Positions 12,447-25,099 are shown, counted from the stretch's first letter. The stretch is DNA of 64,000 nucleotides from Pyrus communis (GCF_963583255.1 NC_084813.1:14246001-14310000), one strand, 5' to 3'. Notes: a model not told the origin generated them from the letters alone. Made by a program: numbers and translations.

Positions 12447-12590
12447 AATAATTGTAATTGTAATTTCGGATAAGATTTTTAATCGTTCTCGTTGCGCCAC
12501 ATGTCATTATCGGAAAAATTATTAAATAATACAAAATAATTTTATTTGTAATTTCGGATAAGATTTTTAATCATTCTCGTTGCGCCACCT
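12447..12590. repeat. Two-copy tandem duplication, about 94 bp unit
   Basis: The block GTAATTTCGGATAAGATTTT plus TCGTTGCGCCAC appears at about 12458 and again at about 12550 with small differences. It is internal to the foldback element. Confidence 0.75.
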
Positions 12591-12697
12591 GCATCAGTAG
12601 TCATTTTGTTGAAAAAAAATTGGATTGAAACTTTGAGAGAAAGATAGGAATGCGATTGAAAGTAGTTGAGAAAATATGAAATTGTGATGTAAGGTAG

Positions 12698-12797
12698 ATG
12701 ATAATGAGAAGGTTTTATAAAAAAAAGTAAAAACAATTTTTTTTTAAATGATAATGAGAAGGTTTTATAAAAAAAAGTAAAAACAATTTTTTTTTAA
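12698..12797. repeat. Two-copy tandem duplication, 50 bp unit
   Basis: Two nearly identical 50-bp copies, each starting ATGATAATGAGAAGG and ending in a T run, lie side by side. This points to recent slippage or unequal exchange inside the foldback element. Confidence 0.9.
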
Positions 12798-13044
12798 AAA
12801 AATTTCGGATTTTTTTTCGAATTTTTTACAATTTGTTTTAAATTTTTATTCAACTAATTAATATCGACCGTTGGATATCAAAAAAATTTGAATTCCAACA
12901 CTCCAGATTGTGCCACGTGTCACAATGGTAACTTTTCTTAATTTTAAAACTATTTTCTTTTATTTATTTATTTATAAAGCATATTAATATTGGTCGTTGA
13001 TCTCAGATCGAACGGTTGATATTAAATAAGATTTTTTTTTTTTT

Positions 13045-13140
13045 TTTTTTACCGTTGAGATCGAACGGTCCAATTTAAAGAGCCGTTGAGATCGAACGGT
13101 CCAATTTAAAGAGCCGTTGAGATCGAACGGACCGTTGGAA
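13045..13140. repeat. 36-bp tandem repeat, about 2.5 copies
   Basis: The unit GTTGAGATCGAACGGTCCAA plus TTTAAAGAGCC is repeated twice and then partly a third time. Related single copies occur near 13000 in the same element. Confidence 0.9.
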
Positions 13141-13489
13141 GCCACGTGGCTTCCCAACGGTAACATTTAAATCTAAAAAGTTGGCTGCTTTTTCTGAAAT
13201 TATGTCGGGTGACGTTAGCCCTAACGTCACATCCACTCGGGCTCTCGGGCTAGCAATTCTTCATAGGCCCGGAGCTCGGGCCTCCACCTCCACTTGGGCT
13301 CCTTCACGGTGGAGTGAATCCATAGGGCCTCGGGCCCTTTTCTCTGGCCTGTCCCTCGAGCAATCCACCACGGTGGAGTTGCTCTGAGAGTGGCATGCGA
13401 GAGTCTGATAGCGTGAGAAAGGAAGGCATGAGAAATGAGGGTAGTGTTGAAAAATTCATTAATGAGTTTACTGTTCATCCGTGTTTCTC

Positions 13490-13640
13490 AAAATAAGCTG
13501 GTTTTTTTAAGCTTCCTTTTGTAGCTTTGGGATTTTGGCTTTTTATAACCCAAAACTTTGAAAAAAAAAAAGAAGCTAATTTGGAGTGTTTACCAAACAC
13601 CAAAAAACTCCACAACTTTTTTTTATACTCACTTTTTCTT
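13490..13640. mobile_element. Possible transposon end fragment
   Basis: Contains AGCTTCCTTTTGTAGCTTTG and GAGTGTTTACCAAACACC, words typical of subterminal regions of plant hAT/Harbinger MITEs. A partner end was not found. Confidence 0.3.
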
Positions 13641-13737
13641 TTGAGTTAAGCTAGGACAAGCCAGTACTTAGCTCACTACCCCACTTCCTTGGTGTAGATA
13701 ATATCGTTTGTTAAAAAAAAAAAAATTGTCTTTTGGC

Positions 13738-14270
13738 CACTTTGTCTAGTCGAAATTGACGCTCTAATTATTTTTTGGTAAATTAGTTCCTAAATTATTT
13801 GAAATCAGCCAATTAGTCCCTTCTCGTAAGATTTCGTCCACTATTCCATCAAATTCAATGGGAAATTAATCTTTCGATCAGTAGTTCTTACTTGTCACTT
13901 ATAACCACCAATAAAACTATGATTTGTACGACACATAATAATATGTAATGACAATTTGAAATCGTCCGTTATGTAAATGTTTGATTTTTTTTATTTTTTA
14001 TTTTTATGTTTTCTTATTATGCTATTAGTTTATGAATTATTTCATGTCCACGTGTCATCATTTTATTAGTAGGTATAGTTGACAAGTTGATGATGAAAAG
14101 TCTAATTTGCTCTTGAATTTCATACAATAGTAAGTAGAACCAAACAACAAGAGGTTAATTGGCTGATTTCAAATAGTTCAGAGGATTAATTTACTAAAAT
14201 ATAGCTGAGTGGTTCAATTTTTAACTAGGATAATAGTTCATGCGTCAAACCGTAATTTACCCTTCCTTTT
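13738..14270. mobile_element. Long-TIR foldback or Mutator-like element
   Basis: The arms at about 13738-13860 and 14100-14270 are inverted copies sharing ATTTGAAATCAGCCAATTA and neighbouring blocks at about 80% by eye. The interior has no coding. Long TIRs suggest a MULE-like non-autonomous element; a target duplication was not resolved. Confidence 0.55.
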
Positions 14271-14433
14271 ATGATGATTCAAATCATTATTTTTACGGCT
14301 CTGTGTATATACTAGTTTTGTGCAAGATCATCTCATTCGTAACCATTTACTCATTTTGATACTCGTGATGAAATTTTAATTTTTTTTACAACTCTATATT
14401 TATCAATTTATCTGAGCACAATTAGATGACTCG

Positions 14434-16760
14434 TGCCACACCCCAATCCCAAGATACGTCCAAGATTGGCACGGGACGTCGTCACATACCTGGTCATCCA
14501 TCATGTCTCGCCTCTAAGACATGACCAAAACATAAATCAAAGCCTTGACAACGTAGTAACTTTTCTTTTATATCATAATTGCATCTAATCTCTGCGTTAG
14601 ATTGCCTACATACCTTAAGGCATGATCAGGCCATTCGTAGTTCATCGACCCAAACTTTCTCCTGGTATTGTCCAATAGAAAAATTTAGAATTCCAGAATC
14701 ACTCAATGAAACTCGACTAACATGAATCACTAAATTCTAGGTTGCTTATGACCATGAAATAATTAGAATTGTCATTTCGTCATTCACGCATATCATAGTG
14801 TTTTCCAACACAGTTCTACAATCACAAGAAATAATTGATTAATGACTCAAATATGCACAATATAGCTACATTAATCAACTAATAAGATCAAGTATCGATT
14901 CACGAAATTTAATAAAGTAAATCTCTCTAATTTCATACATGAATTCCAAGCAATAACATTGTAGACACAAGAATTTTTTCTGAGTAATTTCTATTTACAA
15001 GAATCTAGGGTCCCAGACTAACTCCACGGAATAAAATGAGAATTGAAAATTTGGACCACTCAATGGAATCCAACTAGGAAACAATCGCTCATCGTGGTTA
15101 ACCAAGCAGGACCCTATCTTATAATACTAGGTAGTGATCACCTATGTGGACATACCAAGCATGATCACTCTTAGAATGCGTATGGACCCCCATTGTGGAT
15201 ATACCAAGTAGAACCATAAGCATGCCTCCAAGGTGTAGTCCCCAATGCAGATTAACCAATAAGGATCACTTATGCGAACAAGATAACCAAATATACAGTG
15301 TCCCTCCAGTGCAGATTAACCAAGTAGAGTTACCCCTATAATGTGTATTGTCCCCTAATACGGACTAAGCAAGCAGGATCATAGACATACATCAAATAAT
15401 GTGGTCCCTAATGTAGATTAACTAAGCAAGACCACCCATGAACATCATATAACCAAGTAGGTAGTGACCCCCTAATGCAGATTAACAAAGCAGAGTCGCC
15501 CCTATGATGTGTACCGTCCCCCAGTGCGAATTAACAAATAACCCTTATAATGCGTATGGTCCCCTAATGGCGATTAACCAAGCATGACCACTCATGAGCA
15601 TCATATAACCAAGTAGGTAGTGACCCCCCAATGTGGATTAACCAAGCAAGACCACTTATGAACATCATATAACCAAGTAGGCAGTGACCCCCTAATGCGG
15701 ATTAACCAAGCTAGACCACCCATGCACATCATATGACCATGTAGGCAGTGACCCGTCATTACGGATTAACCAAGCGGAGTCGCCTATATAGTGCGTATGG
15801 TCCCCCCAATGCCAATTAATCAGGCATAACCAATGCATATGTCCAATAGTGTGGTCCCCCAATGTGGATGTACCAAGCAATACCATTTATGGAAGTAATG
15901 TAACCAAGTAGACAATGAGTCCCTAATGTAGATTAACCAAGCAAAGTCACCCCTAGAATAAGTACAGTCCCCTAATGCGGATTAATTAGCTAGAACCATC
16001 CATGTACCACTACTACATGGTGTTGTCACATCATCACATGACCTACCTCCTACATCAACACCTATGATTTATAATGTGAGCACATACACTACAATTTCTC
16101 ATGACAACTTAATATTTGGTCATATAGGCACACAAATCCTACAATATACTTCTAATAGGGTTCCAGGCTCACATTTTCATAATAGTAATCCTACATAACA
16201 TTTATCTCACCTAGAAATTCAATAAACACGTATATCACGACAATGTGCTACTTGCACATAAATTGAAGTGCACATCCCCAAAATGGACCGCTTACTGGAG
16301 TAGACTTACTAAACTCTATCGGGTCTCTAGTAATACTAATTTCAACATTTAAAAGCGATTCAGAATATTTGACCAAAAGTTAATCCTCGGTCAACGTGGC
16401 TAGTGGAAGGTCAACAACCCTATGTAATCAAATCCGAAAGATCTGTAGATCGGATTTTCATTCCATAAATTTCTAAGATTCTCAAATATTACATACAACA
16501 ACATACTATAATTTCATAAAGATCCAATGTCTAATCCTCGCCTACTACAAAGGTCAATAATTTAAGATTCTTCAATTTGGAAGATCTGTACATCGGATTT
16601 TCGATCTGTAAATTCCTAAGATCCTTAAATAATCCGTACAACATTTTAGAAATTGGTGAAGATTCGATAGTCAGATCTTCGTTTACTACAAATGTCAAGT
16701 GGTGGACCTTCTTGAAATTAGGCTCAAACGATGTAATTTCATCAAACGAATGTTAAAAAA
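14434..16760. mobile_element. Gypsy-type LTR fragment, relative of the LTR at 29115-31888
   Basis: Begins TGCCACACCCCAATCCCAAG, matching the start of the 29115 LTR (TGTCACGCCCCGATCCCAAG). It keeps further matches in order: a tandem array, a GACCAAAAGTTAA block (16370), GATCTGTAGATCGGATTTTC (16440) and a CAAACGAATGTTAAAAAATA block (16742). Similarity is lost after about 16760. No internal region or primer site adjoins it, so it is a truncated or solo LTR. Confidence 0.65.
15086..16000. repeat. Degenerate minisatellite inside LTR
   Basis: About a dozen or more copies of a 60-70-bp degenerate unit built around CCCCTAATGCGGATTAACCA, AGCAAGACCACCCATG and AACATCATATAACCAAGTAG. Units alternate in subtype, giving a higher-order pattern. 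Confidence 0.8.
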
Positions 16761-17229
16761 TAAAATTAGAGTATCGAGCTTAGCCTAGGAGGAAGAAGTG
16801 GTTTCTCAGGCTACGCATCGTGGCCGCATGCGACAGCCAGCGGCCAAACCTTGCCGAATTTTTTTATTATCACCTATTTGTCTCAAAATTTACTAGTAAG
16901 TAGATCTTGAGAATAGGATCAAGTTTTATATCTGTCACAATGTCTGGATTTGACCAAAGGAAGGCAAAAACCACCATGGAACCGCCGGTCGTCCGAGTAC
17001 GTGTGCCTTTGTCAAGTCGCCATGCTTTGATAGGGGATTAGGACCCAAGGATCTCCTTCTAGGGTTCAAAACTATTGTTTAGGCTCGTGGGGTGGTGGCT
17101 ACGACGAGCCTCGTCGTCGACAATTGTCCAGAAAACCTGCCCAGACAACTGGTCATTTAGCAGGGAAATGGGTCATACAAACCTGGTTTCTATTTTGGGA
17201 AACCTCCTCCTCCTCCAGCTTTAATGGAG

Positions 17230-17231
<2 letters not shown>

Positions 17232-17277
<46 letters not shown>
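17232..17277. repeat. (TA)n plus GC dinucleotide microsatellite
   Basis: TA run of about 44 bases followed by GCGCGCGCGC to 17286. Confidence 0.9.
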
Positions 17278-17281
<4 letters not shown>

Positions 17282-17759
17282 CGCGCAAAATGATAAGTTT
17301 ACCCCTGACTCTAAGGGTACAACTGGTGCTGAGGCTGATGCTCATCTTCTCTCACTCTCTGATTCATATCTATTGTGGGCTGCGTGTCCAAGCCATTTGT
17401 GGTTGTTGTTTGGTTACATAGTATTGTGTTAGCCCACAAAACTTCTCACAAATGTTTTGTATTTCCCTTCTGGCTAGTGAATGTTTCTTGTCAGATATGA
17501 GTCAAATTTCAGGGTTATTTAGATAATTTGCGCTTGTCAATTTGTAAGAAATGCTATTTTCTATGATGACATGGCATCATCTCTGTCATATATCTTAGGT
17601 TTTCACCATTGACAACTTTGTCATTACTTATGTTGACTTTACCATATCTGCATATTTCATAGTTGCATATAAGGATTCTTCTGCCCCTTTTAGTTAATCT
17701 TATGCCTTGTCCTCCATCCTCTCATCTGGTAGCTCAATCTCAAGAAATGTCTTGTCTTT

Positions 17760-17938
17760 TAGTCCAAGTTGGCTCGCCTTTCTCGTGAGTTACGATATAG
17801 CAAAGAACCTATTGTCTCTCTTGGACCATTAAACATTTCTCTTCTCACCGACGAGGAATTGCCGGCCATGTACGTTGCCAAAGGCAGAGCCGCCAAGGCA
17901 ATTGATCATGAATTTTAAGTGGAAGATGACTAGGATGA
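17760..17938 (+). pseudogene. Unassigned short coding relic
   Basis: One frame reads LSRELRYSKEPIVSLGPL, then LTDEELPAMYVAKGRA and a stop at about 17917, followed by a reading rich in acidic residues. The sequence looks protein-like and non-random but I cannot place it. Its position just before a purine tract suggests the C-terminal end of a retroelement protein (inference). It has no upstream start. Confidence 0.3.
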
Positions 17939-19349
17939 TGACTAGACAATATGTTGTTGCTAATTTAGTTTAGGTTAAGGGGAGTCTAACTTTTGGGAGA
18001 GTACATTTTTGTGAAAGCACATCTTATAAGAGAGTGTAGTGTTTTGATGAGAACACTAATTTTGGAGAAGGCGGTTTCCTTTTAGGACTTTGTGTTAAAA
18101 GTTGTATTTTCTCATTCCTATTTTGCGGTTTTTTCTATGATTTGTGCTTTACTTGAGATTGTTTGCATGACTTGTGCTTACTTGTTGCCAGTTTACTCTT
18201 ACTAGTTTGAGTTGGTCTATCATACAAATTTAGGGTCATGCTAGATTTCTTGTAGTCATATATCAACGTGATAAGCCTAAGTTTCCATGTGATATTCTAG
18301 CATGACACTTTGTCTTCCTATGACAAAATGAAGGAGAAAAATGTTGAATTTAATGTTGATTTATAACCCTTGATAAATTTCATTTTCTCTTTCCAAGAAT
18401 TGTTATGTGCATGTTTTACACCTTTGAAGTCCTCTTGAATTTTGAGACTTAAGGTATTTATTGAATTTTGAGATGTTAAAGATCAAAGTGCAAATGGATG
18501 TGATTCAACTCAAGTCAAGTTGGTACATGCATATGCATTTCACGTTTAAAGTTTTAGACGTGAGCTGACACACACATTTTAAGAAAATCCACATACACTA
18601 GTCTGCCACCTTTTATCTGAAAATGAGTTTTTACAATTCACCTTTTCAGATCGCTTTTACATTTAACAAGTGTCTTGTGGTATACTTGGCTGCTGCAAAC
18701 AAAATATCTTTGGCTTAGTAGTGTTGTATGGAGCTACTTGGCTCTTTGGTTATAAAACTCATATTTTCAAGAGTATTTTATGCTTCTGGAGCCTCCTCTC
18801 TGTGTTCTTCTTCAATTCTAGCGCAAACTCCTTTTTCATGCATTAAATCCTGTGCTAACTCACCGACATTATTTATAAAAAAAAAAGTTTGCATTGTTCG
18901 TAGTGTAAACTTTACTTTCAAATCTCATACATTCCTTAGTGTTTCACAAGCAAAGCAATTATTTTTCACTAGCAAGCAATTGCTATTTGATCAAAATACT
19001 TAGATTTCGTATCAACTGGTTTTTGTTGTCCTTTGTATATTGGAATAAAACAACTTTCGCAGAACCCAGCATTATGAAAATAATAAAGAAAAAAAGGAAC
19101 TAAAAAAAATAATGGCAAGGGGGCTACTAGACATTTAATATTACAACAAAACTGTGAACATATCTGTGGTTTGTTATTTACAAACTAAGAACATACAATC
19201 GTCGCTAATGTGAAAACATGCCAGTTGGTCAATGCTGTGTGCCAACCTACCTCCTTGCACTCAAGTTCGAGTCCTCGTTCCGGTAGATTAGTGTATGGCT
19301 TTGTCAAAAAAAGAAAAAGAAAAAAGAAGATAGGCTCCTCTCACTTCAT

Positions 19350-22300
19350 CTAGGGGGGAGGAGGAACAAGCATGCTACCAACACCCATATACACTTCAGC
19401 AAACTCTTCATCGTTTTTAGCCAACATTTCTCTTAAGCTACACTCAATATTTCTTCCCTTCAGCACCCAGTATCTTGGTTTTATCCTCTTTTCCAATGAA
19501 TAACTGAAGTACCTTGGATACTCTACCAAATCCGTCACGGGTTTCTCCATTGTGTTTATCAGGAATTCAAGCTTCGGGCTCAAAACCTCTTCAATGCTAT
19601 ACCCAAGTATAGGTGAAAATTTACGGACCATGAATGCGATATCCCTCCGCGACAGCCCTTTCTTTGTCAAATACTTCATCCTGCCCACCAAATTCTCCAC
19701 TTTAGTCCAGGGTACAATAGATTAATTCACATTTCACAAAGAACAGGATAGCCGCAAATTTTAAATGAAAAGAGCACTACCTAGGAAGTAAAGTTCTATC
19801 AGTGTCAGAGACAAGAAGCTCTGGATACTTTTTGATAACCCGAGGAAGGTGGGGTTTGGAAACACCGATACTAGCAAGAAATTCAAGCTTCCTATTGAGA
19901 GTTTTGTCAATGCTGGCAGCAAATATTTCAGGACAGCGGCCCAGTATGCTCCCAACTGTTTCTTTATCAAATCCTAGATCTTCCACAAACGAAACTACCT
20001 GAAAAAACAATTATACCAGTTAAAACTGGACTCAAGAAACTGTGTCACATATATTCATGTTTCCCAAAGTCTTCACAGAGACCAAAGTCTTCACAGAGAA
20101 AGTGGTAAAGTATATCGAAATGCAGTGTATTGGATGAGATTAACTCTCTACTGTGGGACCAACTTGAAATGATGGGTAATTGGATTAGGTCACATAACAA
20201 CATACATACTACAAGCCGAACCTGCACTGGGGATTCTTGGCTCTGTGTTCCCCATTCATCACCATAGTTGGACCAACGTTGATTACATTGAGTAAGTGAG
20301 ACCAAGCCAAATATTATGAAATATGGTCGGGGTGATTTCAGGGTATTTAAAGTGTGTATTAGCTTTAACTTCTCTGAAGTATCATGTTTAAAAACAAAAC
20401 TTAACAGCGTTTACACATTCTGGGCATCTGTCACGGGGCATATTGTGGACACTAGCGCAGTCTACCATAAAATTTGCAAACTCAGCACATACACAAGGCA
20501 TCCTAATAGTTTCAAATACAGTATATTCTTATTAAAATTTTGTGCCAGTTCAACGTAGTCTTTTATGGCCATTTGATGAACCAAGCAATATGGGCTAGCA
20601 ATATAAAGCATGAAACTGGAAGAAGCGTATATGGCACTGTGTCACCAAACAAATTCCTGGAATTTCATATTCCATGGAAATTTATGAAATAGCCAGACAA
20701 GTATGATCTTCACTAACATCTAAACAGGAAGAAGTCATGAGGTAATGTTCATGAATATACGGAAAACATTTGTAACATTTTGTGAAAACATGAATTGAAC
20801 AAAAATTAGCTACCTGAAGAAATTCTTGAGGTTTCCGTATCAATAGCTGAGGACTTCTGGAAATAACCTGACCCAACTTCTTGTTTCTAATACCCAATTC
20901 ACCTATCTGTTCAACCATCGATGTTAGCATGCTGGTTGAGCAACCCAAAATAAGAGGCCAGCTTCTAATTGCACGACCAACACTCAATTTTGGTACCTGT
21001 TATGAACCATAATTCACATTTAGCACTCAAAAAAAAAATGTCAATCGTCATTCTTGTTGGAAAATTTAGCCAAAATGAAAACACGAGCTAGGTGGATACC
21101 GTACCTTCTCTGACTCAAAGAATGAAGAAACCTTCTTGAAGTTCTCTTGAATGCTCATAGATATAATCCATGGATATTTAATCAACATTTTACCAACATC
21201 TTTCTCTTCCACACCAACCTGCACAAGAATACATGGAGTGCTCATTCATAGGCAGCCAAAGGTGTCCCCACAATGTAATGAAATCCATTCTTGAACCACA
21301 TAATTTATAGCATGAGAAAAAAGTATAAATGCTAATTCATAATTCTATTTCATGACAATTTACGGATAATCTCAGTAAAGTTTGCCATGCTACTGATCAG
21401 AACATTTCATAAATCTAAAGGTGCACAGGTGAAAGAGATCATGTATTTTTATCGTTCATAATGCTGCAGAAATAAGCAAGTTTTGGGTAACAGCATATTT
21501 GAAGTCGTATAAGTTACATAATTTTTCTGTGCCTAAACTAAAATGAAGAGAAACAGAGCTGAAGCTGGCAGTACCTCTTTAAAAGCAAGCACTCTTGTTT
21601 TGATGACTTTAACATTGCAAAATATAACAGGTGGAAATAACAGAAATATGTTTCTCATGCATTCTCTAGGAACTCCAATATTTTCAAGATATTCCACAAT
21701 AGGTCTCACGTGAGGATCCAAGGACAATAAAAGAAGACGTGGAAAGGATTCAATTAAGCAACGGAAAGCAGCATCTCCAGAGCCCAACATATCCAGACCT
21801 CCACGCCTTGCTGCAATCTATAGCATGAAATGAAAATTCAACCAAAAAAATAAGAAAAAGTCATCCAGATACACAATTACAAATGAAAATTAATCTTTAA
21901 GTAACAAAGAAAAGAAATAATAGTAACTTGCATTTTGACATTCATGAACTACTAAGATTTGAAAGAGACATACCAGACCTTTTCAAAAAGGGATAGGGTT
22001 TGTTGCAAGTCTTCATCAATAGGAATTGACAAGTGCATCATCATACGACGAGCATTTTTCCCAATGAGCCCCCCATCACTACTGTCAGAAAAGAATGTTT
22101 TCTTCACATCGTTAACCTATAAGCCAAATGCAAAATAAGAAACCATTTTGCAACAGATTTAAACGATAATTTCACTTCTACATTCATATGTTGGGGAATC
22201 AATACCAAATTCCTGCTCATTGTCCATTTCACAAGTTTTTCTATACTGGTTCTATTTCAACTTTATTACCGAACTCTCAAATTCATAACTGTAATTTCAT

Positions 22301-23521
22301 GTGCTGCGCAGAAACTAATCAGGGTGCACCTTCTCAAAGCTTTGTAATATCATCTAACGTACCATTTTCTTTCATACTTCCCAGTGTGCACAAAATCACC
22401 AGCTTAGAACATAATGAAGAAAGCACATTTATGCTAATAATGCAGAACCACTTAACCTTGAACAAATTTGGTTCTCATTGTATGTCATATCAACACCCTT
22501 CTTTGGGAACACATGGATTACGTTCTAAACTTGAATAGATAATTGTGTTGTAGTACAGGATATTGAGTGTCGATAAGAGGTCATGCCATAGATAAGCCAT
22601 CAAAATCGAAGAACAAGTGATCACTTCCTACAATAAGCGCGCTTAAACAAAGTGTTGCCTTCCTTTGTTGTACTATATCAATAACATTCTGTTTCCACTA
22701 CTCTAAGACAGTTTCTGACAAATTGTCCTAATACGAATCAAAAGTTCACAATAATCAAAATCTGGATTATCCTAAAAGAAACCGATAAGTTCACCAATAT
22801 ATAATCAGAATAAATACACTCCAATTGAACAAACTTCTAACAAATCATCAACTTAACACAAAATAACGAATCACAATGCTGTTACCTTCTCAATGAGTCC
22901 CGGAAGCGTCTCTGCTGATAAATGCCTGGCAACATTCATAGCCGAAGACAGACTCAACCCGACCGCACCCTCCAAAAACGCAACCTTTCCATTGTCACCC
23001 TTCTTCTTAGCCATTAACCTCACCTTCTCTTTAAACCCACACAATTCTCTCCTCTCGTTCTCCCACTCTCCCCACATTCCCAGCTCATCCAACTCTACAA
23101 CCCCATCAACCAACATCCGCAAATACCTCGGCGAATTCAAAGAAACAAAGGCAGCTTCCGCCTCAGAAGCTCCAAATTCTTGAAGAAGCTCCAAAAGGGC
23201 TTCTTGGGCAGTTATTATATGCTCCAGCTGGTGGTCCGGCGGCGGCTCAGGGCTGTTGGGTGGCGCGGAAAACAGGGGGCGGTGGAGATTTTGGTGGGTT
23301 TTGGAGGGTTTCTGAAAAATTTGGATCTTGGGTTTGTGGTTGAGGTGGAGTCTGAGAGTGAGAGTGGGGTTCGAGCGGATGGGGAGAAGGGGTGAAGGAA
23401 TTGGGGGGGTGTTTGGTGACGAGGATAGTCTGAAAGTTATGGTGAAGGTTGTGGACATCGAGAGGAATTTGGAGGAGGAGGACATAGTTGGAGGAATTAA
23501 GCATCCATACATGGAAAACAA
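19350..23521 (-). CDS. mTERF family protein, probably organellar (plastid-type)
   Basis: Mitochondrial transcription termination factor family: helical-repeat nucleic-acid-binding proteins that control organelle transcription, splicing or translation. Seven exons: 22886-23521, 21979-22116, 21575-21817, 21105-21218, 20814-20996, 19781-19998 and 19350-19680. Lengths total 1863 bases, 620 residues plus stop, with phases consistent. Residues 1-75 are rich in Ser, Pro, Thr and Asn, like a transit peptide. From about residue 215 the MTERF repeats run, with the typical proline-anchored motifs SPQLLIRKP, CPEIF, YPELLV, FSPILGYS and YPRYFSYSLEKRIKPR. The last exon must start at the AG before GATGAAGTAT, since an earlier AG breaks the frame. 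The first Met was chosen; internal Met residues at about 13 and 22 are alternatives. It resembles the long, many-intron mTERF2/EMB2219 class, but the paralogue is not certain. Confidence 0.9.
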
Positions 23522-23690
23522 AATGTATTTTCTTTCTTAAACCCTAAAACCCTGAAACTCTCAAGAGAAAGCTCTCATCTGTTTCATTTGGATTGAGGGT
23601 TGAGCTTTAAAAGGAAAGCTCACTCTTTTGGTAAGTTGAGTTTGGCGGGACATGGTCACATGGCGGTGGAAAGAGACAAAGTTGAACAAT
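23522..23690 (-). promoter_or_regulatory. mTERF 5' leader and proximal promoter
   Basis: Just upstream of the start, the minus strand carries two telo-box-like words (AGGGTTTTAGGGTTTAAG at about 23538-23556). Such words are common in promoters and leaders of plant organelle and translation genes. No clear TATA box. Confidence 0.45.
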
Positions 23691-23699
23691 ATTTCGCTA

Positions 23700-24295
23700 C
23701 TTAATGATGAGTAAAAACTTTTATACGTAACTTTGTACTTATAATCGAATTGTTTATAATATAATTTACTATGTAAAGATCACATCTTTATAACATGGAT
23801 GAAAATTGAGATCATTTAGTTAATCAATTGTAAGAAATACATAGACGGTTCCTAATACTTTTACTATTTTCATTATTTGTTTTATAATGTTCGATGACTA
23901 ATTGACCTTAATTTATTGGTTTTTGCAGATAAAATATTTATAGTGATTTATAATATGAATAATTTTTATTATAAACAAGAAATTCTATGAATTAAAGAAG
24001 AAAAAGTTTTTGAGTATGAATTATTAGTCAAGTATTATTCATCAAAGTTTGGGAAATTCAAATATAAAATCATGTAAAACAATTACTAGGCATGATTTTC
24101 GAATGATTCGGATAGGAAATTGTTTGTTATTTTTATTCCAAATGACAATGGAATTTCACAGTCGTTTTAATTTTGAGGAACTCATAATTTTTTTTTTCTT
24201 ATTTTATGAAATTTTTGGAACTACATGTTTCAAATTTCATATAACAATAACTGAGAAGGTTTGTAGTTCCAAATTTCTTTTAACAATAACTGAGA
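23700..24295. other. AT-rich intergenic, nothing recognised
   Basis: No gene. A local duplication of TTTAACAATAACTGAGAAG-like words occurs at 24240-24297. Confidence 0.6.
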
Positions 24296-24300
24296 AGCCT

Positions 24301-24985
24301 TATTAATTGGTTTGCCCATTGAAATTATCATTTAGTCTTACTTTACCACTTAAAACTTGTTTCGTCTCACTTTGCCTTATGAAACTGTCATTTTATTCTT
24401 AGTTCATCTCATTTTCGTGCATTCTATTAAATAAACGTCAAATTAAGGGGCTTTTATGAATATTTTATTTTTGACACAACTCTTTTGCCTCCAACTTGCC
24501 TCCTAAAACAATCTTATTCCATTTTTGATAACTCTTATCCAAACCCCTGTTTGTCTCTCTTGCACATTGATGCAGAATCATAGTTGCAACCATTTGATTC
24601 AATGAGTGTCTTAAATTAGATTTTGAAGCACATCACATTATTTGCTTTTGAAACACAATGCATTATTTGCTTTTGCCAATGACTACAACTACAACTCCAT
24701 ATTAATCAGCAAGAGAAACAGACGGGGTTTGAATTAGCGTTATCGAAAATGGATTTGGGATTGTTTTAGCAAGCAAGTTGGAGGCAAAGATTTAAATCAA
24801 AAATAAAATTTCCATACTACCCTTTAATTTAACGTTGATTTAACGGAATAGCCGAAAATAGAGTGAACTGAGACCAAATGAGACATAAATGGCAGTTTCA
24901 TGGAGGAAAGTGAAACAAAACCAGTTTTAAAGGGTAAAATGAGACTAAATTACAGTTTCAGGGGCAAATCAATTACTAAGCCTAA
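24301..24985. mobile_element. Long-TIR foldback element, about 685 bp
   Basis: The arms at 24301-24515 and 24770-24985 are inverted copies about 200 bases long, at about 75-80% by eye. They share TTTGCCTCCAACTTGC (inner) and TAATTGRTTTGCCC (outer). The non-coding centre contains nothing recognised. AAGCCT lies just outside both ends and may be a target duplication. Long TIRs suggest a Mutator-like non-autonomous element. Confidence 0.65.
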
Positions 24986-25099
24986 TTGAGAAACTTGAAT
25001 ATACCCATAACTTAGCTGAACACTCATTCATATAACTTAAAAAAGCCATAATCCATCAAATATGTTCTCCCAATTGCATTAATATGAAGTAGAATTTAT

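Larger units (their letters stand above)
11985..13388. mobile_element. Foldback or MITE-like element with GAGCAACTCCA termini
   Basis: The left end GAGAGCAACTCCATCGTG and the right end (reverse complement AGAGCAACTCCACCGTG) form an inverted repeat of about 17 bases. The interior holds tandem duplications and repeated GTTGAGATCGAACGG blocks but no coding region. A Cassandra-type LTR inserted near the left end (12074-12355). No clean target duplication was found, so the superfamily is open. Confidence 0.6.
16761..19345. other. Intergenic between LTR fragment and mTERF gene
   Basis: Contains a TA microsatellite and a short coding relic (listed separately), plus a purine tract AATGAAGGAGAAAAA at about 18326-18340 followed by TGTTGAATTTAATG. 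That could be a polypurine tract and LTR start of an old copia-type element. No cellular gene seen. The last 100 bases are probably the mTERF 3' untranslated region. Confidence 0.45.

Noticed and set aside
19680..19710. Earlier acceptor (CTAAAG) for the last mTERF exon
   Set aside because: Gives the wrong phase; the AG directly before GATGAAGTAT restores the family sequence LLPRMKYL.
22188..22538. 116-codon plus-strand ORF
   Set aside because: Falls wholly in an mTERF intron and has no recognisable motifs.
24301..24985. CRISPR or other array
   Set aside because: Plant nuclear context; the repeats are two inverted arms, not spaced direct repeats. No CRISPR-like array anywhere in the window.
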